From: Roseimaritima ulvae
Lineage (GTDB): Bacteria; Planctomycetota; Planctomycetia; Pirellulales; Pirellulaceae
Direction of reading: 5' to 3'
Length of the DNA: 64,000 nucleotides
NCBI RefSeq assembly: GCF_008065135.1
Contig: NZ_CP042914.1
Coordinates: 4,755,404 to 4,819,403, forward strand
Shown here: piece by piece, positions 20,208 to 29,850 of the stretch
Layout: the number at the start of each line of letters is the position of its first letter
Position numbering within the stretch: position 1 is the stretch's first letter
Program-made: the position numbers and the translations under genes
The notes under the pieces: model-generated
Told to the model about the DNA's origin: nothing
Database searches by the model: none
Seen by the model: only the letters and a program-made list of their open reading frames with translations

Positions 20208-21218
20208 GTGTCCGCAGCCGAAAGCGATTCGCAAGCCACACGCCTCCAGTCCACGCGACCGGTGTCGCAGCGGAGGGTCGATTCCGTGGACCCGGCCACG
20301 TTGATGCGGATCAAGAATTTGGTACTGCGTGCCAAGACGGTGGTGGAAGGTTTTTTTAGCGGGTTGCATCGCAGCCCGTTTCATGGCTTTTCAGCGGAGT
20401 TCAGCGAGTACCGCCCGTATACCGTCGGCGAAGACCTGCGAAACCTGGACTGGAAACTGTACGCTCGCTCGGACCGGTTCTTCGTCAAACGCTTCGAAGA
20501 CGAAACCAGTCGTCGCTGTTACTTCGTGGTCGACCAAAGTCGCTCGATGGGATTCGACGCACAGGGTTACAGCAAAGCCGAATATGCCAAGACGGTCGCC
20601 GCCACGCTGGCCTATTTCCTGACGCTCAGCCGTGACTCGGTAGGCCTGATGACCTTTGACCAAACCATCGCCGACTATGTCCCGGCCCGTCATCGACACG
20701 GACATCTGCGGCAATTGATGATCTGCTTGGAACGCGCCGTGGCCGGCCAGGGCACCGATCTGGCGTTGCCCTTGGAAAGCATCGCCGCGACCATTCGCAA
20801 GCGAGGCATGATCGTCTTGATCAGCGATATGCTGACGCCGCTCGATCAGATGCGAACGCGTTTGGGTTACCTGCGCAGTCGCGGCCACGAAGTGATCATT
20901 CTGCGGGTTTTGGATCCCGCCGAAATCGATTTTCGCTTGGCCGCGCCGTCGCTGGTCACCGACCTGGAAACCGACCAGGAGATGTATATCGATCCGGATA
21001 CCGCGGCGGCCGATTACCGCTTGCGTTTCGACGCCCACGAGGCAGAACTGCAGAGCATCTGTAACGATCTAGGCATCGATTTTTACCGGCTGCCCACCGA
21101 TGGCCCGCTGGATGTCGCCCTGTTTGATCTGATCAACGCCCAGTCGCGACGCGGCCGCACGGTGATGCGTAACCGTGGCAGTCGCGGGCCGGTGGCCAGC
21201 GTGGGAGGCAGCCGATGA
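20208..21218 (+). CDS. DUF58 domain protein
   Basis: 336 residues, starting at GTG after a good AGGAG-like site (GGGAGAAG). The DUF58 signature RPYTVGEDLRNLDWKLYAR is present (about residue 70), followed by a VWA-like fold with the metal-site motif DQSRSM (about 108) and GLMTFDQ. No membrane segment is visible. DUF58 proteins nearly always follow a MoxR gene, as here, and probably form its partner. Its stop overlaps the start of the next gene by four bases (ATGA), so translation is coupled. Confidence 0.93.
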   Translation: MSAAESDSQATRLQSTRPVSQRRVDSVDPATLMRIKNLVLRAKTVVEGFFSGLHRSPFHGFSAEFSEYRPYTVGEDLRNLDWKLYARSDRFFVKRFEDETSRRCYFVVDQSRSMGFDAQGYSKAEYAKTVAATLAYFLTLSRDSVGLMTFDQTIADYVPARHRHGHLRQLMICLERAVAGQGTDLALPLESIAATIRKRGMIVLISDMLTPLDQMRTRLGYLRSRGHEVIILRVLDPAEIDFRLAAPSLVTDLETDQEMYIDPDTAAADYRLRFDAHEAELQSICNDLGIDFYRLPTDGPLDVALFDLINAQSRRGRTVMRNRGSRGPVASVGGSR

Positions 21219-23365
21219 GCCTATTGGCGCCGTTTTATTTTTTGGGAGCGGCCGCGATTGGTCTGCCGATCTTGTTTCATCTGGTGCGTCGACGCCCCAA
21301 GCAGCGGATGGCATTCAGTTCGCTGATGTTCCTCCGCCCCGCGCCGCCACGGCTGACCCGCCGCAGTCGCTTGGACGATCTGCTACTACTGTTGATGCGA
21401 GCTCTGGCGATTCTATTGGTCGCCGCGGCTTTTACGCGTCCGTTCTTTCGCAGCGCCGCGTCGACACAGTGGGAACCACCCGGCCGAGACTTATTGATCC
21501 TGGTCGACACCAGCGCCAGCATGCGTCAGGCGGGCGTTTGGGACGACGTATTGGAAACCGTCGAGCAAACCTTAGAGGATCTCAAGCCGCAGGATCGCGT
21601 GGGTTTGATGAGCTTTGATCGGCAGCCCACCACGTTGGTCGATGTCGCCATTGCCGCCGATGAGCTTTCCCATGCCGATGCCGTCGTCGCCGCGATGAAA
21701 ACGCTGCAGCCGACCTGGTACGACAGCGACCTGGGCTTGGCGTTGGCCACCGCCGCCGATCAATTAAACGGCCTGGGCGGCGAACAAGCACGTCTGTCGC
21801 GTAAAGTAATCGTGCTGGTCAGCGATCTGCAATCCGGCAGCCGTTTGGACATGCTGCAAAGCTATCCTTGGCCCCCCGACGTGCGACTGCGAATCGAGCC
21901 CACCACACCGGCAGACTCAGGCAATGCCTCGGTGACGGTTTTGGAGCCCACCGAGGAACCGGAAACCCCGGGCGTCGAACCGGATCCGCAGCGTCGCGTC
22001 CGCGTGTTCAATTCGCCGCTTTCGACCGCGGCGCAATTCACTCTGCACTGGGTCGATGCCAAAGACCAACCGCTGGATACGGCCAGCGTCTCGGCCAACG
22101 TTCCGCCCGGCGAGATGCGCGTGTTTCGCATGCCCACTCAGCCTGCCGACGCCGTTGCGGTTCAGCTGGTGGGCGACGCCCAAGACTTTGACAACCGGTC
22201 TTACGTTTCCGCGCCCGAACCGGTCAACAAACGGCTGCTGTTCCTAGGCGATAGCTCGGCGGAACCGCGCGAGCGTTTGTCCTATTACCTGCAGCAGGCC
22301 AGTTTCGACACCGCCTTGCAAACCATACAGTTCGAAAAACTCTCGCCCGACGCCGCGGAACTCGAGACCCTGTCCGTCAACGAAGTCGCCTTGGTCGTCG
22401 TCGCCGAGCCGTATTCCAACGCGGCCGCCGAGCGGTTGGACGACTTGCTGCGCGCGGGCGGACGGGTACTGTGCGTGTTGTCCGAACCGGTTCAAGCCTC
22501 ATCGGATGCCCAGCGACTGATCAACCGCTTGACCACCGGCGACACATCGAGCGCTGACGAAGACGTTGATGAAAACGAAGACGACGACGAACGCAAGCGT
22601 GCGATTCGCATTCGAGAAGCCGACGAGCGCGACTACTCTCTGTTGGTCGACATCGATTTTCGCGACCCATTGTTTTCCATTTTTGCCGACCCGCGATTCA
22701 GTGATTTCAGTAAAATACGTGTGTGGTCGCATCGGACGGTGGAAGTCGACGCGTCGAGCGATTGGCAAACGCTGGCCCGCTTCGACGACGGTGCACCGGC
22801 TCTGTTGCGGCTGGACGTTGGGGACGGTCAGTTGCTGCTGTTGACCACCGGCTGGCAACCCACGGCCAGTCAACTTGCGCTGTCGACCAAATTTTTGCCG
22901 CTGATTGCCCGGATGATGGATCCCACCGCTGGCGAGAGCAAACCGCGAACGCAGTACACCGTGGGCGATCCCCTGCAGGACGCTTGGCGAGCCTTTTCCA
23001 CTTGGCAAGGTCCCGATGGACGTGTCGAAACGATCCGTCCCACGGCCACCGACATGACGGACTGGTTCGCCACCCCCGGGCTATATCACTTCGCAGGCGA
23101 CGGCCTGCAACAGACCGTGGCGTTTAACATCGATGCCCGCGAAAGTGAAACGCAGCCCATCGATGCGGACAAACTGGAAACCATGGGCATCCGGCTCAGC
23201 AGCCACGAACTGACCGACGAACAACTGGCCGAACAAAAACGGCAGATGAGAGATGTTGAGTTGGAAGAAAACCAACAATGGTGGCGGTGGTTGGTGCTGT
23301 CCGCGCTGGGGCTGTTGCTAACCGAAAGCTGGTGGGCCGGCTGGCGTGCCAGACGCTTGGGATGA
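21215..23365 (+). CDS. BatA-type membrane protein with VWA domain
   Basis: 716 residues. The N-terminal BatA segment has two hydrophobic helices (FYFLGAAAIGLPILFHLV; LLLLLMRALAILLVAAAF). A VWA domain follows with an intact metal-site motif DTSASM (about residue 98), so metal-dependent protein binding is likely. A periplasmic region of about 400 residues, including a highly acidic run near 450-460 (DEDVDENEDDDER), leads to a C-terminal membrane helix (LVLSALGLLLTESWWAGW). The start overlaps the DUF58 stop. The arrangement resembles the aerotolerance (Bat) operons and their MoxR relatives. The exact function is unknown. Confidence 0.9.
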   Translation: MSLLAPFYFLGAAAIGLPILFHLVRRRPKQRMAFSSLMFLRPAPPRLTRRSRLDDLLLLLMRALAILLVAAAFTRPFFRSAASTQWEPPGRDLLILVDTSASMRQAGVWDDVLETVEQTLEDLKPQDRVGLMSFDRQPTTLVDVAIAADELSHADAVVAAMKTLQPTWYDSDLGLALATAADQLNGLGGEQARLSRKVIVLVSDLQSGSRLDMLQSYPWPPDVRLRIEPTTPADSGNASVTVLEPTEEPETPGVEPDPQRRVRVFNSPLSTAAQFTLHWVDAKDQPLDTASVSANVPPGEMRVFRMPTQPADAVAVQLVGDAQDFDNRSYVSAPEPVNKRLLFLGDSSAEPRERLSYYLQQASFDTALQTIQFEKLSPDAAELETLSVNEVALVVVAEPYSNAAAERLDDLLRAGGRVLCVLSEPVQASSDAQRLINRLTTGDTSSADEDVDENEDDDERKRAIRIREADERDYSLLVDIDFRDPLFSIFADPRFSDFSKIRVWSHRTVEVDASSDWQTLARFDDGAPALLRLDVGDGQLLLLTTGWQPTASQLALSTKFLPLIARMMDPTAGESKPRTQYTVGDPLQDAWRAFSTWQGPDGRVETIRPTATDMTDWFATPGLYHFAGDGLQQTVAFNIDARESETQPIDADKLETMGIRLSSHELTDEQLAEQKRQMRDVELEENQQWWRWLVLSALGLLLTESWWAGWRARRLG

Positions 23366-23402
23366 TCTCCGAATCAAAAACCATTCACGCAAAGGAAACC
23401 GA

Positions 23403-26400
23403 ATGGACGCTCGCTTAAAACGACAACTGTTCGTTGTGGCTCGCCGACAACGTTCGCTGCGTTTGTGGACCGCCTGGGCAGTGATTTGGTTTTTGTTTGC
23501 CGGCGTTGGAATGCTGCTGTATTGGTCCAGCCCCCGCCTGCCCCAGCGTCCCTTGCCCTACCCACCCGGGGTGCTGTTGTTGATGGTAGCCGCCGTGGTG
23601 GCATTTATGGTGTCACTGGTGGTTTGGTTGCGGCACGTCGATTGGATCGATCTGGCGCATCGAATTGAATCGAAATATCCTCGATTGAATCAGCGGTTGC
23701 TGACCGCGATCGGCCAAAGCGATCACTCCGAGGGCGGTTATCTGCAGCAAGCCGTCATCGACGAAACGCTGCAACATTCTCATTCCCACCCTTGGGCCGA
23801 AGCGTTTTCGATTGGACGACTATGGGCCGCGGTGCTGCTGAATATCCCCGCGGTCGTGCTGTTGATGCTGACCGCCGCTCTATTGGGACTGTCCTCGTTT
23901 TCGAGCCCCTCCGGGTCAGATTCCGTTAGCAGCGTCACAACTCCGCCCCTGGCTCTGGAAGTCCAGCCGGGCGATACGGAAATCGAACGCGGCACCGGGG
24001 TGGTTGTAACCGCTCGTTTTCCCGCAGGTGTGGAGTACTCCCAGGGCACCCTGCATACCACCGACTCCGATGGCAACCAATCGATCGCCATGACTCGCAG
24101 CCTGGACGATCCGCTGCTGGCGGCTTATATCCCGTCGGTCAACCAACCGTTGGACTATCGGGTTGAAACGGCGGACGGGAGCAGTCGCGAATTTCATGTC
24201 GCCGTATTCGACTACCCCGCGCTGGTTCGCTGCGACGCCACGTTGCAGTTCCCAGACTACGCTCAAATGAAAACCAAAACGGTTCAGGACACGCGGCGGG
24301 TGACGGCCGTCGAAGGCACGCGGCTAACCTGGCACTGCCAACTCAATAAAGCGGTAGCGTCGGCGGTGTTGCAACCCGAGCAAGGTCCTCCGCTGCAATT
24401 GATTGCCGACGATGAGGATCCCAGCATGGTCTCTGTCGAGCTGCAGATGCAGCAATCGCAACGCTGGACACTCAAGCTGACCGACGAAGCTGGCCGCGAG
24501 AACAAATTTCCGCCTCAGCTGATCGCTCGCGTGCTGCCCAATCAGCCACCGGAGTTAAAGCTCGTGAACGCTCGCGATGTGCGGGTTTCGCCGCTGGAAG
24601 AACTGGCCGTCGGTGCCACGGTGCGAGACGACTTTGGCGTCGGCCGTGTGGGCTTGAGCTACACGGTTCCCGGACGAACGCCGGTCGACAAAGTTTTGCA
24701 GGAAGAGATCGGCAAAGGACAACAGATTGCTCTGGCCGACCAAATCGACTTCGAAGACTTGCAGGTCGAACCCGACATGTTACTGGCCTATCACTTCTGG
24801 GCCGAAGATGTCGGACCCGATGGCCGGCCGCGACGGATCAGCAGCGACATGTTCTTTGCCGAAGTGCGGCCCTTTGAAGAAATCTTTCGTGAAGGCGAAT
24901 CGCCACCAAGTGGAGGAGAATCCCCGCCGCCCAGCGAACAGGCTGCCGAAGCCGAGAAACTGGCGGAGCTGCAGAAACAAATCATCAACGCCACCTGGAC
25001 CCTGATCCGTCGCGAAACCGCAGCGCAGCCTTCGAGCGACTACGGCGAAGACATCCAGCTGACGTATGAATCGCAACAAAATGCCCTGCAAATGCTGGAA
25101 GAGTTGAAGGCGGAACTACAAGATCCGCAGTCCTTGGAATTTGCCGAGGCGGCGGGCGAAGCGATGGACGAAGCTGTCGCGGTCCTACTGGCCGCCACCG
25201 GGCCCGATCTGACAGCGTTGCCCGAAGCCCTGTCCAAAGAACAAGCCGCCTATCAAGCTCTGCTAAAGCTGCGTGCCCGAGAGTTCAATGTTGTCCGTTC
25301 ACAGCAGCAGCAAAGCAGTAGCAGCAGTTCCAGTGCATCCCGACAGCAAATGCAACAGCAGCTGGATCAGTTGGAACTGAAGAACGACGAAAACCGTTAC
25401 GAGACGGAGCGTCAGGCGGAAACGCAGGAAGAAGCCGTCGAACGTGCGATTCGCCAAGTTTTGAACCGCCTGAAAGAGTTGGCTCAACGGCAAGAGGATC
25501 TCAACAAACAAATCCAGGAACTGCAGACCGCGCTGCAAGCCGCCGAAACGGAAGCCGAAAAAGAGGAGATTCGGCGGCAACTAAAACGCCTCCGCGAACA
25601 GCAACAACAACTGCTGCGGGAAACCGACGAACTGGCCCAACGAATGCAAGAGAACCAGTCCGACAACGCCACCATGCAGCAAACCCAGCAACAGCTCGAA
25701 GAAGCGCGTGATAACGTTCAGCAAGCCGCCGACGCGTTGGCCCAAAACAATCCCTCCCAAGCTCTGGCGGCCGGGACCCGCGCCGAACAACAATTCGAAG
25801 AAATGAAAGAAGAGGTGCGGCGAGAAACCTCCGGACAATTCGAAGACGCATTGCGGAACATGCGAGACGACGTGCGGGAATTGCAGGAGCAGCAAGACGA
25901 ATTGGCTGAACAGATGAAGGCCTCCGATGCCGCTCCAGAAAGTTCCAAGGGGCTGCGTGCCCCCGAGGAACGGCAACAACTTGGCGATGCCATGCGAGAG
26001 CAAAGCGAACGGCTCGGCGAGTTGATGAACGACATGGAGCAAACGGTTCAGGAAGCCGAAACCAGCGAACCGTTGCTGGCCGAGAAACTGTATGAGTCGC
26101 ATCGCCGCGTCCAACAAGACCAACTGCGACAACGCCTGGAAATGACCGGCGAACTACTCGACCGCGGACTGCAAGAACAAGCCGAAAGCTTTGAAGGTCT
26201 AGCCAGCGAACAAATCGACGAACTCAGGCAGGACATCGAAGAAGCCGCCGAGTCCGTGCTCGGCGACGGCACCGAAGGACTCCGGCGAGCGATGCGGGAA
26301 CTGGACGATTTAACCGAAGCGTTAAACAACGAAATCGCCGAAGCTACCGGCCAGCCCTCGGACGAACCCGGTGAACAAGAAACGCCCGGCCAACAACCAG

Positions 26401-27371
26401 GGCAGCAACCAGGACAACAGCCAGGCCAACAACCTGGCCAACAACCTGGCCAACAACCGGGACAACAACCGGGACAACAACCAGGCGAACAGCCGGGCGA
26501 ACAACCCGGCCAACAACCAGGACAACAACCAGGACAACAACCAGGACAACAACCAGGACAACAGCCAGGGCAGCAACCTGGCCAACAACCGGGACAACAA
26601 CCCGGCCAACAGCCGGGCGAACAACCTGGCCAACAGCCAGCGCAACAACCAGGACAACAACCAGGACAACAACCAGGACAACAACCAGGACAACAACCAG
26701 GACAACAACCAGGACAACAACCAGGACAACAACCAGGACAACAACCAGGACAACAGCCAGGCCAACAACCGGGACAACAACCAGGCGAACAGCCGGGCGA
26801 ACAACCCGGCCAACAACCCGGCCAACAACCTGGCCAACAACCGGGGCAGCAACCTGGCCAACAACCGGGACAACGACCCGGACAACAACCCGGACAACAA
26901 ACTAGCCAGCAACCAGGTCAACAACCGGGGCAGGGTGGGCAACCCGGCAATTCGGATTCCTCGGAGCGGTTGTTGGACTCGGCGAGTCCGCAAACCAGGA
27001 GCACTCGTGGGGGCGGCAACCCGATTTCCTCGCCCCTGACCGGCGAGGGCTATCGTGAATGGTCCGACCGTCTGAGAGATGTCGAAGAATTGGTCGATGA
27101 TCCCGACCTGCGGTCCGAAGCGACGCGGATTCGCGAGCGGGCGCGGGAAGTCCGTCGCGAACTGAATCGACATTCCAAAGAACCGCAGTGGCCGTTGGTA
27201 ACCGACATGATCGCCGAACCCTTGGAACGGCTACGGATGCGAGTCAGCGAGGAATTGATCCGCCGCAGCGCCGACAAAAACGCGTTGGTGCCCGTCGATC
27301 GCGACCCGGTCCCCGAAGGCTTTGATTCGGCTGTCCAAAAATACTACGAACGGATCGGGAGTGGGCAGTGA
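23403..27371 (+). CDS. Giant membrane coiled-coil protein with PGQQ repeat
   Basis: 1322 residues. The ATG at 23403 follows AAAGGAAACCGA, a good ribosome site, so an upstream frame extension was rejected. Three hydrophobic helices lie in the first 165 residues (IWFLFAGVGMLLYW; VLLLMVAAVVAFMVSLVVWL; LLNIPAVVLLMLTAALLGL). A beta-rich region (200-500) precedes a long Gln/Glu-rich coiled coil (about 500-990). Residues about 994-1180 are near-continuous PGQQ tetrapeptides, with rare variants PGEQ, PAQQ, PGQR and TSQQ. A folded-looking 120-residue C-terminal part ends the protein. It belongs to a DUF4175-like group of large planctomycete membrane proteins. It overlaps the next gene by four bases. 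Role unknown; probably a scaffold for the VWA proteins. Confidence 0.88.
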   Translation: MDARLKRQLFVVARRQRSLRLWTAWAVIWFLFAGVGMLLYWSSPRLPQRPLPYPPGVLLLMVAAVVAFMVSLVVWLRHVDWIDLAHRIESKYPRLNQRLLTAIGQSDHSEGGYLQQAVIDETLQHSHSHPWAEAFSIGRLWAAVLLNIPAVVLLMLTAALLGLSSFSSPSGSDSVSSVTTPPLALEVQPGDTEIERGTGVVVTARFPAGVEYSQGTLHTTDSDGNQSIAMTRSLDDPLLAAYIPSVNQPLDYRVETADGSSREFHVAVFDYPALVRCDATLQFPDYAQMKTKTVQDTRRVTAVEGTRLTWHCQLNKAVASAVLQPEQGPPLQLIADDEDPSMVSVELQMQQSQRWTLKLTDEAGRENKFPPQLIARVLPNQPPELKLVNARDVRVSPLEELAVGATVRDDFGVGRVGLSYTVPGRTPVDKVLQEEIGKGQQIALADQIDFEDLQVEPDMLLAYHFWAEDVGPDGRPRRISSDMFFAEVRPFEEIFREGESPPSGGESPPPSEQAAEAEKLAELQKQIINATWTLIRRETAAQPSSDYGEDIQLTYESQQNALQMLEELKAELQDPQSLEFAEAAGEAMDEAVAVLLAATGPDLTALPEALSKEQAAYQALLKLRAREFNVVRSQQQQSSSSSSSASRQQMQQQLDQLELKNDENRYETERQAETQEEAVERAIRQVLNRLKELAQRQEDLNKQIQELQTALQAAETEAEKEEIRRQLKRLREQQQQLLRETDELAQRMQENQSDNATMQQTQQQLEEARDNVQQAADALAQNNPSQALAAGTRAEQQFEEMKEEVRRETSGQFEDALRNMRDDVRELQEQQDELAEQMKASDAAPESSKGLRAPEERQQLGDAMREQSERLGELMNDMEQTVQEAETSEPLLAEKLYESHRRVQQDQLRQRLEMTGELLDRGLQEQAESFEGLASEQIDELRQDIEEAAESVLGDGTEGLRRAMRELDDLTEALNNEIAEATGQPSDEPGEQETPGQQPGQQPGQQPGQQPGQQPGQQPGQQPGQQPGEQPGEQPGQQPGQQPGQQPGQQPGQQPGQQPGQQPGQQPGQQPGEQPGQQPAQQPGQQPGQQPGQQPGQQPGQQPGQQPGQQPGQQPGQQPGQQPGQQPGEQPGEQPGQQPGQQPGQQPGQQPGQQPGQRPGQQPGQQTSQQPGQQPGQGGQPGNSDSSERLLDSASPQTRSTRGGGNPISSPLTGEGYREWSDRLRDVEELVDDPDLRSEATRIRERAREVRRELNRHSKEPQWPLVTDMIAEPLERLRMRVSEELIRRSADKNALVPVDRDPVPEGFDSAVQKYYERIGSGQ
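26383..26940 (+). repeat. 12-bp minisatellite encoding PGQQ
   Basis: Roughly 45 tandem units of the form GGN CAA CAA CCN inside the giant membrane-protein gene. Third positions and a few codons vary (GAA for CAA gives PGEQ), and blocks of identical units (26647-26750) look recently duplicated. The unit is four codons, so copy number changes keep the frame. Confidence 0.95.
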
Positions 27372-29758
27372 TCGAAAGCGAGTTCAAACTAGGGACGCCC
27401 GACTGGCTGTGGCCGGCGATCGCGATCCTGACCGTCGCCCTGTTGATCGTGATCTATGGGTACCGTCATCGGCGGCTGCCGGTGTGGATCAAAATCGTCA
27501 ACGTAACTCTCAAAATGGTTGCCATCGCGGCGCTGGCGTTTTGTCTGCTGCAGCCCATGCGTCAGGGCCAGCGTCCACGTCCTCAAGCCAATCTATTGCC
27601 GATCCTGGTCGATGACAGCGAAAGCATGTTGGTCGGTTTCCCGGATCGTCCCGCCGCCGCAGACGCTCTTTCCGGATTGCTCAGTAGCGAACAGGATTGG
27701 CGGGTTCGCATGGCACAGGATTTTGCCATTCGGCCCTACGCCTTTGCGGGCAACCTGCGAAGTGTGGACGATCTGTCCGCGTTGCCCTACACCGGCACGG
27801 CTTCGGCACTCGGCGCATCGCTGGAAACGCTGACCACGCGGTTTCGCAATCGTCCCATGGCCGGCGTGCTGCTGTTCAGCGATGGCAACGTCACCCAGCG
27901 TGAGGATCTCCGACGCGATTGGCGAGCCCTCGGCGTGCCCATCTATCCGGTGGTGCTCACTCGACCACCGGTGCAAGACCTGCGGATTGGTTCGGCGACC
28001 GTCAGTCAATCCGATTTCGAAGCGGCGCCGGTTACCGTAGACGTTCGGTTGGCCGCCAACCAGCTGGAAGGCCAGAAGTCGATTGTGGAGATCATCGACG
28101 CAGAAGGCCAACGCGTGGACCAGCAGACTGTCGACGCGCCGGCCAACGGGAAGACCGCTGATCTGCGATTTCGCTTTCGTCCCGAACGATCGGGCGTCCA
28201 GTTCTTCACCATCGCCGCTTACTTGCAGTCCGAGTACGAATCCTTTGCTGAAGGCACCACCGCCACCGAGGCCACGCTAGAAAACAACTGGCATGTGATC
28301 ACGGTCGATCGTCCCAAGGGACCGTTTCGCATCCTGTATGTGGCGGGACGGCCCAACTGGGAATTCAAATTCATGCGGCGATCGTTGGCCGAAGACGCGG
28401 AGATCGAATTAACCGGTCTGCTGCGGATCGCCAAACGCCAACCCAAATTCAGCTTTCGCGATTCCCGTGTGCCCCCGACCAATCCCCTGTTCGCCGGCTT
28501 GGGCAAAGAGGAAGAAGAGGCCGCCGAAGAACACGACGAACCGGTGATCCTGCGACTGGGCGTCGACGAGGCCGAAGATCTAAAAACGGGCTTCCCCAGC
28601 GAACCCGAAGAATTGTTTGCCTACGATGCCGTCATTCTGGACGACATCGAGGCCGATTTTTTTAGCACCGATCAACAACTGCTACTGCGTCGGTTTGTGT
28701 CCGTCCGCGGTGGCGGCGTGATGATGTTGGGCGGCCACGAAACCTTCAGCGAAGGCGGGTATGACCAGACGCCGATCGGGGAAATGCTGCCCGTTTATCT
28801 GCACTCCACTCGCACGCAAACAAGCGAGGCGACGACCGAATCCAACTTCCATTTCGACCTCACTCGCGAGGGCATGTTGCAACCTTGGTTGCGACTACGA
28901 GCCAATCAGAACGAAGAACGCCAACGGCTGCGGCAAGCCGTTCCGCTGCGAGTCCTGAATCGCGCCAGCGATGCCAAACCCGGAGCGGAAGTCCTAGCCA
29001 CGGTCACCGATACGCAGGATCCCGATGCCGTATTCCCCGCCGTCGTCACTCAGCGATTCGGCAACGGGCGGGCCAGCGCGGTGTTGGTGGGAGACCTCTG
29101 GCGGTGGGTGATGCGACCGGTTGCCGACGGCACTTCCTCGGGCGATACCGAAGCGTCGGGCGACCCCGCGCAGGCTTGGCGACAATGGGTCCGGTGGCTG
29201 ATCAGCGATGTCCCGCAAAGGATCGATGTCAACGTCCGCGATGCCGACGTGGGCAGCGGTGCCCAGACGATCGAAGTCATGGTCCGCGACGAAGTCTTTC
29301 TGCCACTGGACAATGCCTCGGTGGAATTGACGGTCACGGATCCGGAAGGCGAGGAAGTCACATTAAACGCAGCCCAAGACAAGCAGCAGGCGGGACTTTA
29401 TCGCGTGAATTATTGGTCCCCGCTTTCCGGTGGCTTTCTCGTCCGCGCTAATGTGCGTCGCGAAGACGGCTCGCCGGTGGGCGAAGTCGAAGCCGGCTGG
29501 TCCGCCGACCGCAAGGCGGCCGAATTTCAACAGCTGCAAATCAACCAAGACCTACTACAAACCTTGGCGGATGAAACCGGAGGCCGATTGTTATCTCAAA
29601 GCGAATTAAACAGTTTCGCCAAACAGCTGTCGTCGCAAAAGATGCCCGTAATGGAAACCTGGACGTACCCCGTCTGGCACCGCCCCTGGATGCTGTTGCT
29701 GGCTGTCGCCTGCCTGTGTACCGAATGGGGTTTGCGCCGTTGGAAAGGATGGCCGTGA
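27368..29758 (+). CDS. VWA / amidotransferase-like membrane protein
   Basis: 796 residues, GTG start overlapping the previous stop by four bases. Two N-terminal hydrophobic helices (AIAILTVALLIVIYGY; LKMVAIAALAFCLL), then a VWA-like domain with DDSESM (about residue 82) and GVLLFSDGNV. Residues about 330-480 form a class I glutamine-amidotransferase-like domain (FVSVRGGGVMMLGGHE), without an obvious catalytic cysteine. A C-terminal helix (WMLLLAVACLCTEWGL) anchors the other end, so most of the protein is probably periplasmic. It is the second VWA protein of the operon and probably works beside the BatA-type protein. Confidence 0.88.
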   Translation: MIESEFKLGTPDWLWPAIAILTVALLIVIYGYRHRRLPVWIKIVNVTLKMVAIAALAFCLLQPMRQGQRPRPQANLLPILVDDSESMLVGFPDRPAAADALSGLLSSEQDWRVRMAQDFAIRPYAFAGNLRSVDDLSALPYTGTASALGASLETLTTRFRNRPMAGVLLFSDGNVTQREDLRRDWRALGVPIYPVVLTRPPVQDLRIGSATVSQSDFEAAPVTVDVRLAANQLEGQKSIVEIIDAEGQRVDQQTVDAPANGKTADLRFRFRPERSGVQFFTIAAYLQSEYESFAEGTTATEATLENNWHVITVDRPKGPFRILYVAGRPNWEFKFMRRSLAEDAEIELTGLLRIAKRQPKFSFRDSRVPPTNPLFAGLGKEEEEAAEEHDEPVILRLGVDEAEDLKTGFPSEPEELFAYDAVILDDIEADFFSTDQQLLLRRFVSVRGGGVMMLGGHETFSEGGYDQTPIGEMLPVYLHSTRTQTSEATTESNFHFDLTREGMLQPWLRLRANQNEERQRLRQAVPLRVLNRASDAKPGAEVLATVTDTQDPDAVFPAVVTQRFGNGRASAVLVGDLWRWVMRPVADGTSSGDTEASGDPAQAWRQWVRWLISDVPQRIDVNVRDADVGSGAQTIEVMVRDEVFLPLDNASVELTVTDPEGEEVTLNAAQDKQQAGLYRVNYWSPLSGGFLVRANVRREDGSPVGEVEAGWSADRKAAEFQQLQINQDLLQTLADETGGRLLSQSELNSFAKQLSSQKMPVMETWTYPVWHRPWMLLLAVACLCTEWGLRRWKGWP

Positions 29759-29776
29759 TGCTTATCAGTACAATCC

Positions 29777-29850
29777 GCGCAACCGTAGCTACGCTCGCCA
29801 GAGCGTGGGCACCGCGAAAATACCACCGTCTGGCGACGGTAGCTACGATG
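29777..29850. repeat. Paired GTAGCTACG repeat units between two operon genes
   Basis: GTAGCTACGCTCGCCAGAGC (from 29782) and an inverted relative CGTCTGGCGACGGTAGCTAC (29827-29846). The pair overlaps the coupled ATG at 29758 in frame and ends at the chosen start of the caspase-like gene. Confidence 0.7.

Noticed and set aside
26322-27173. 283-codon minus-strand Leu/Trp-rich frame over the PGQQ region
   Set aside because: Antisense shadow of the 12-bp repeat.
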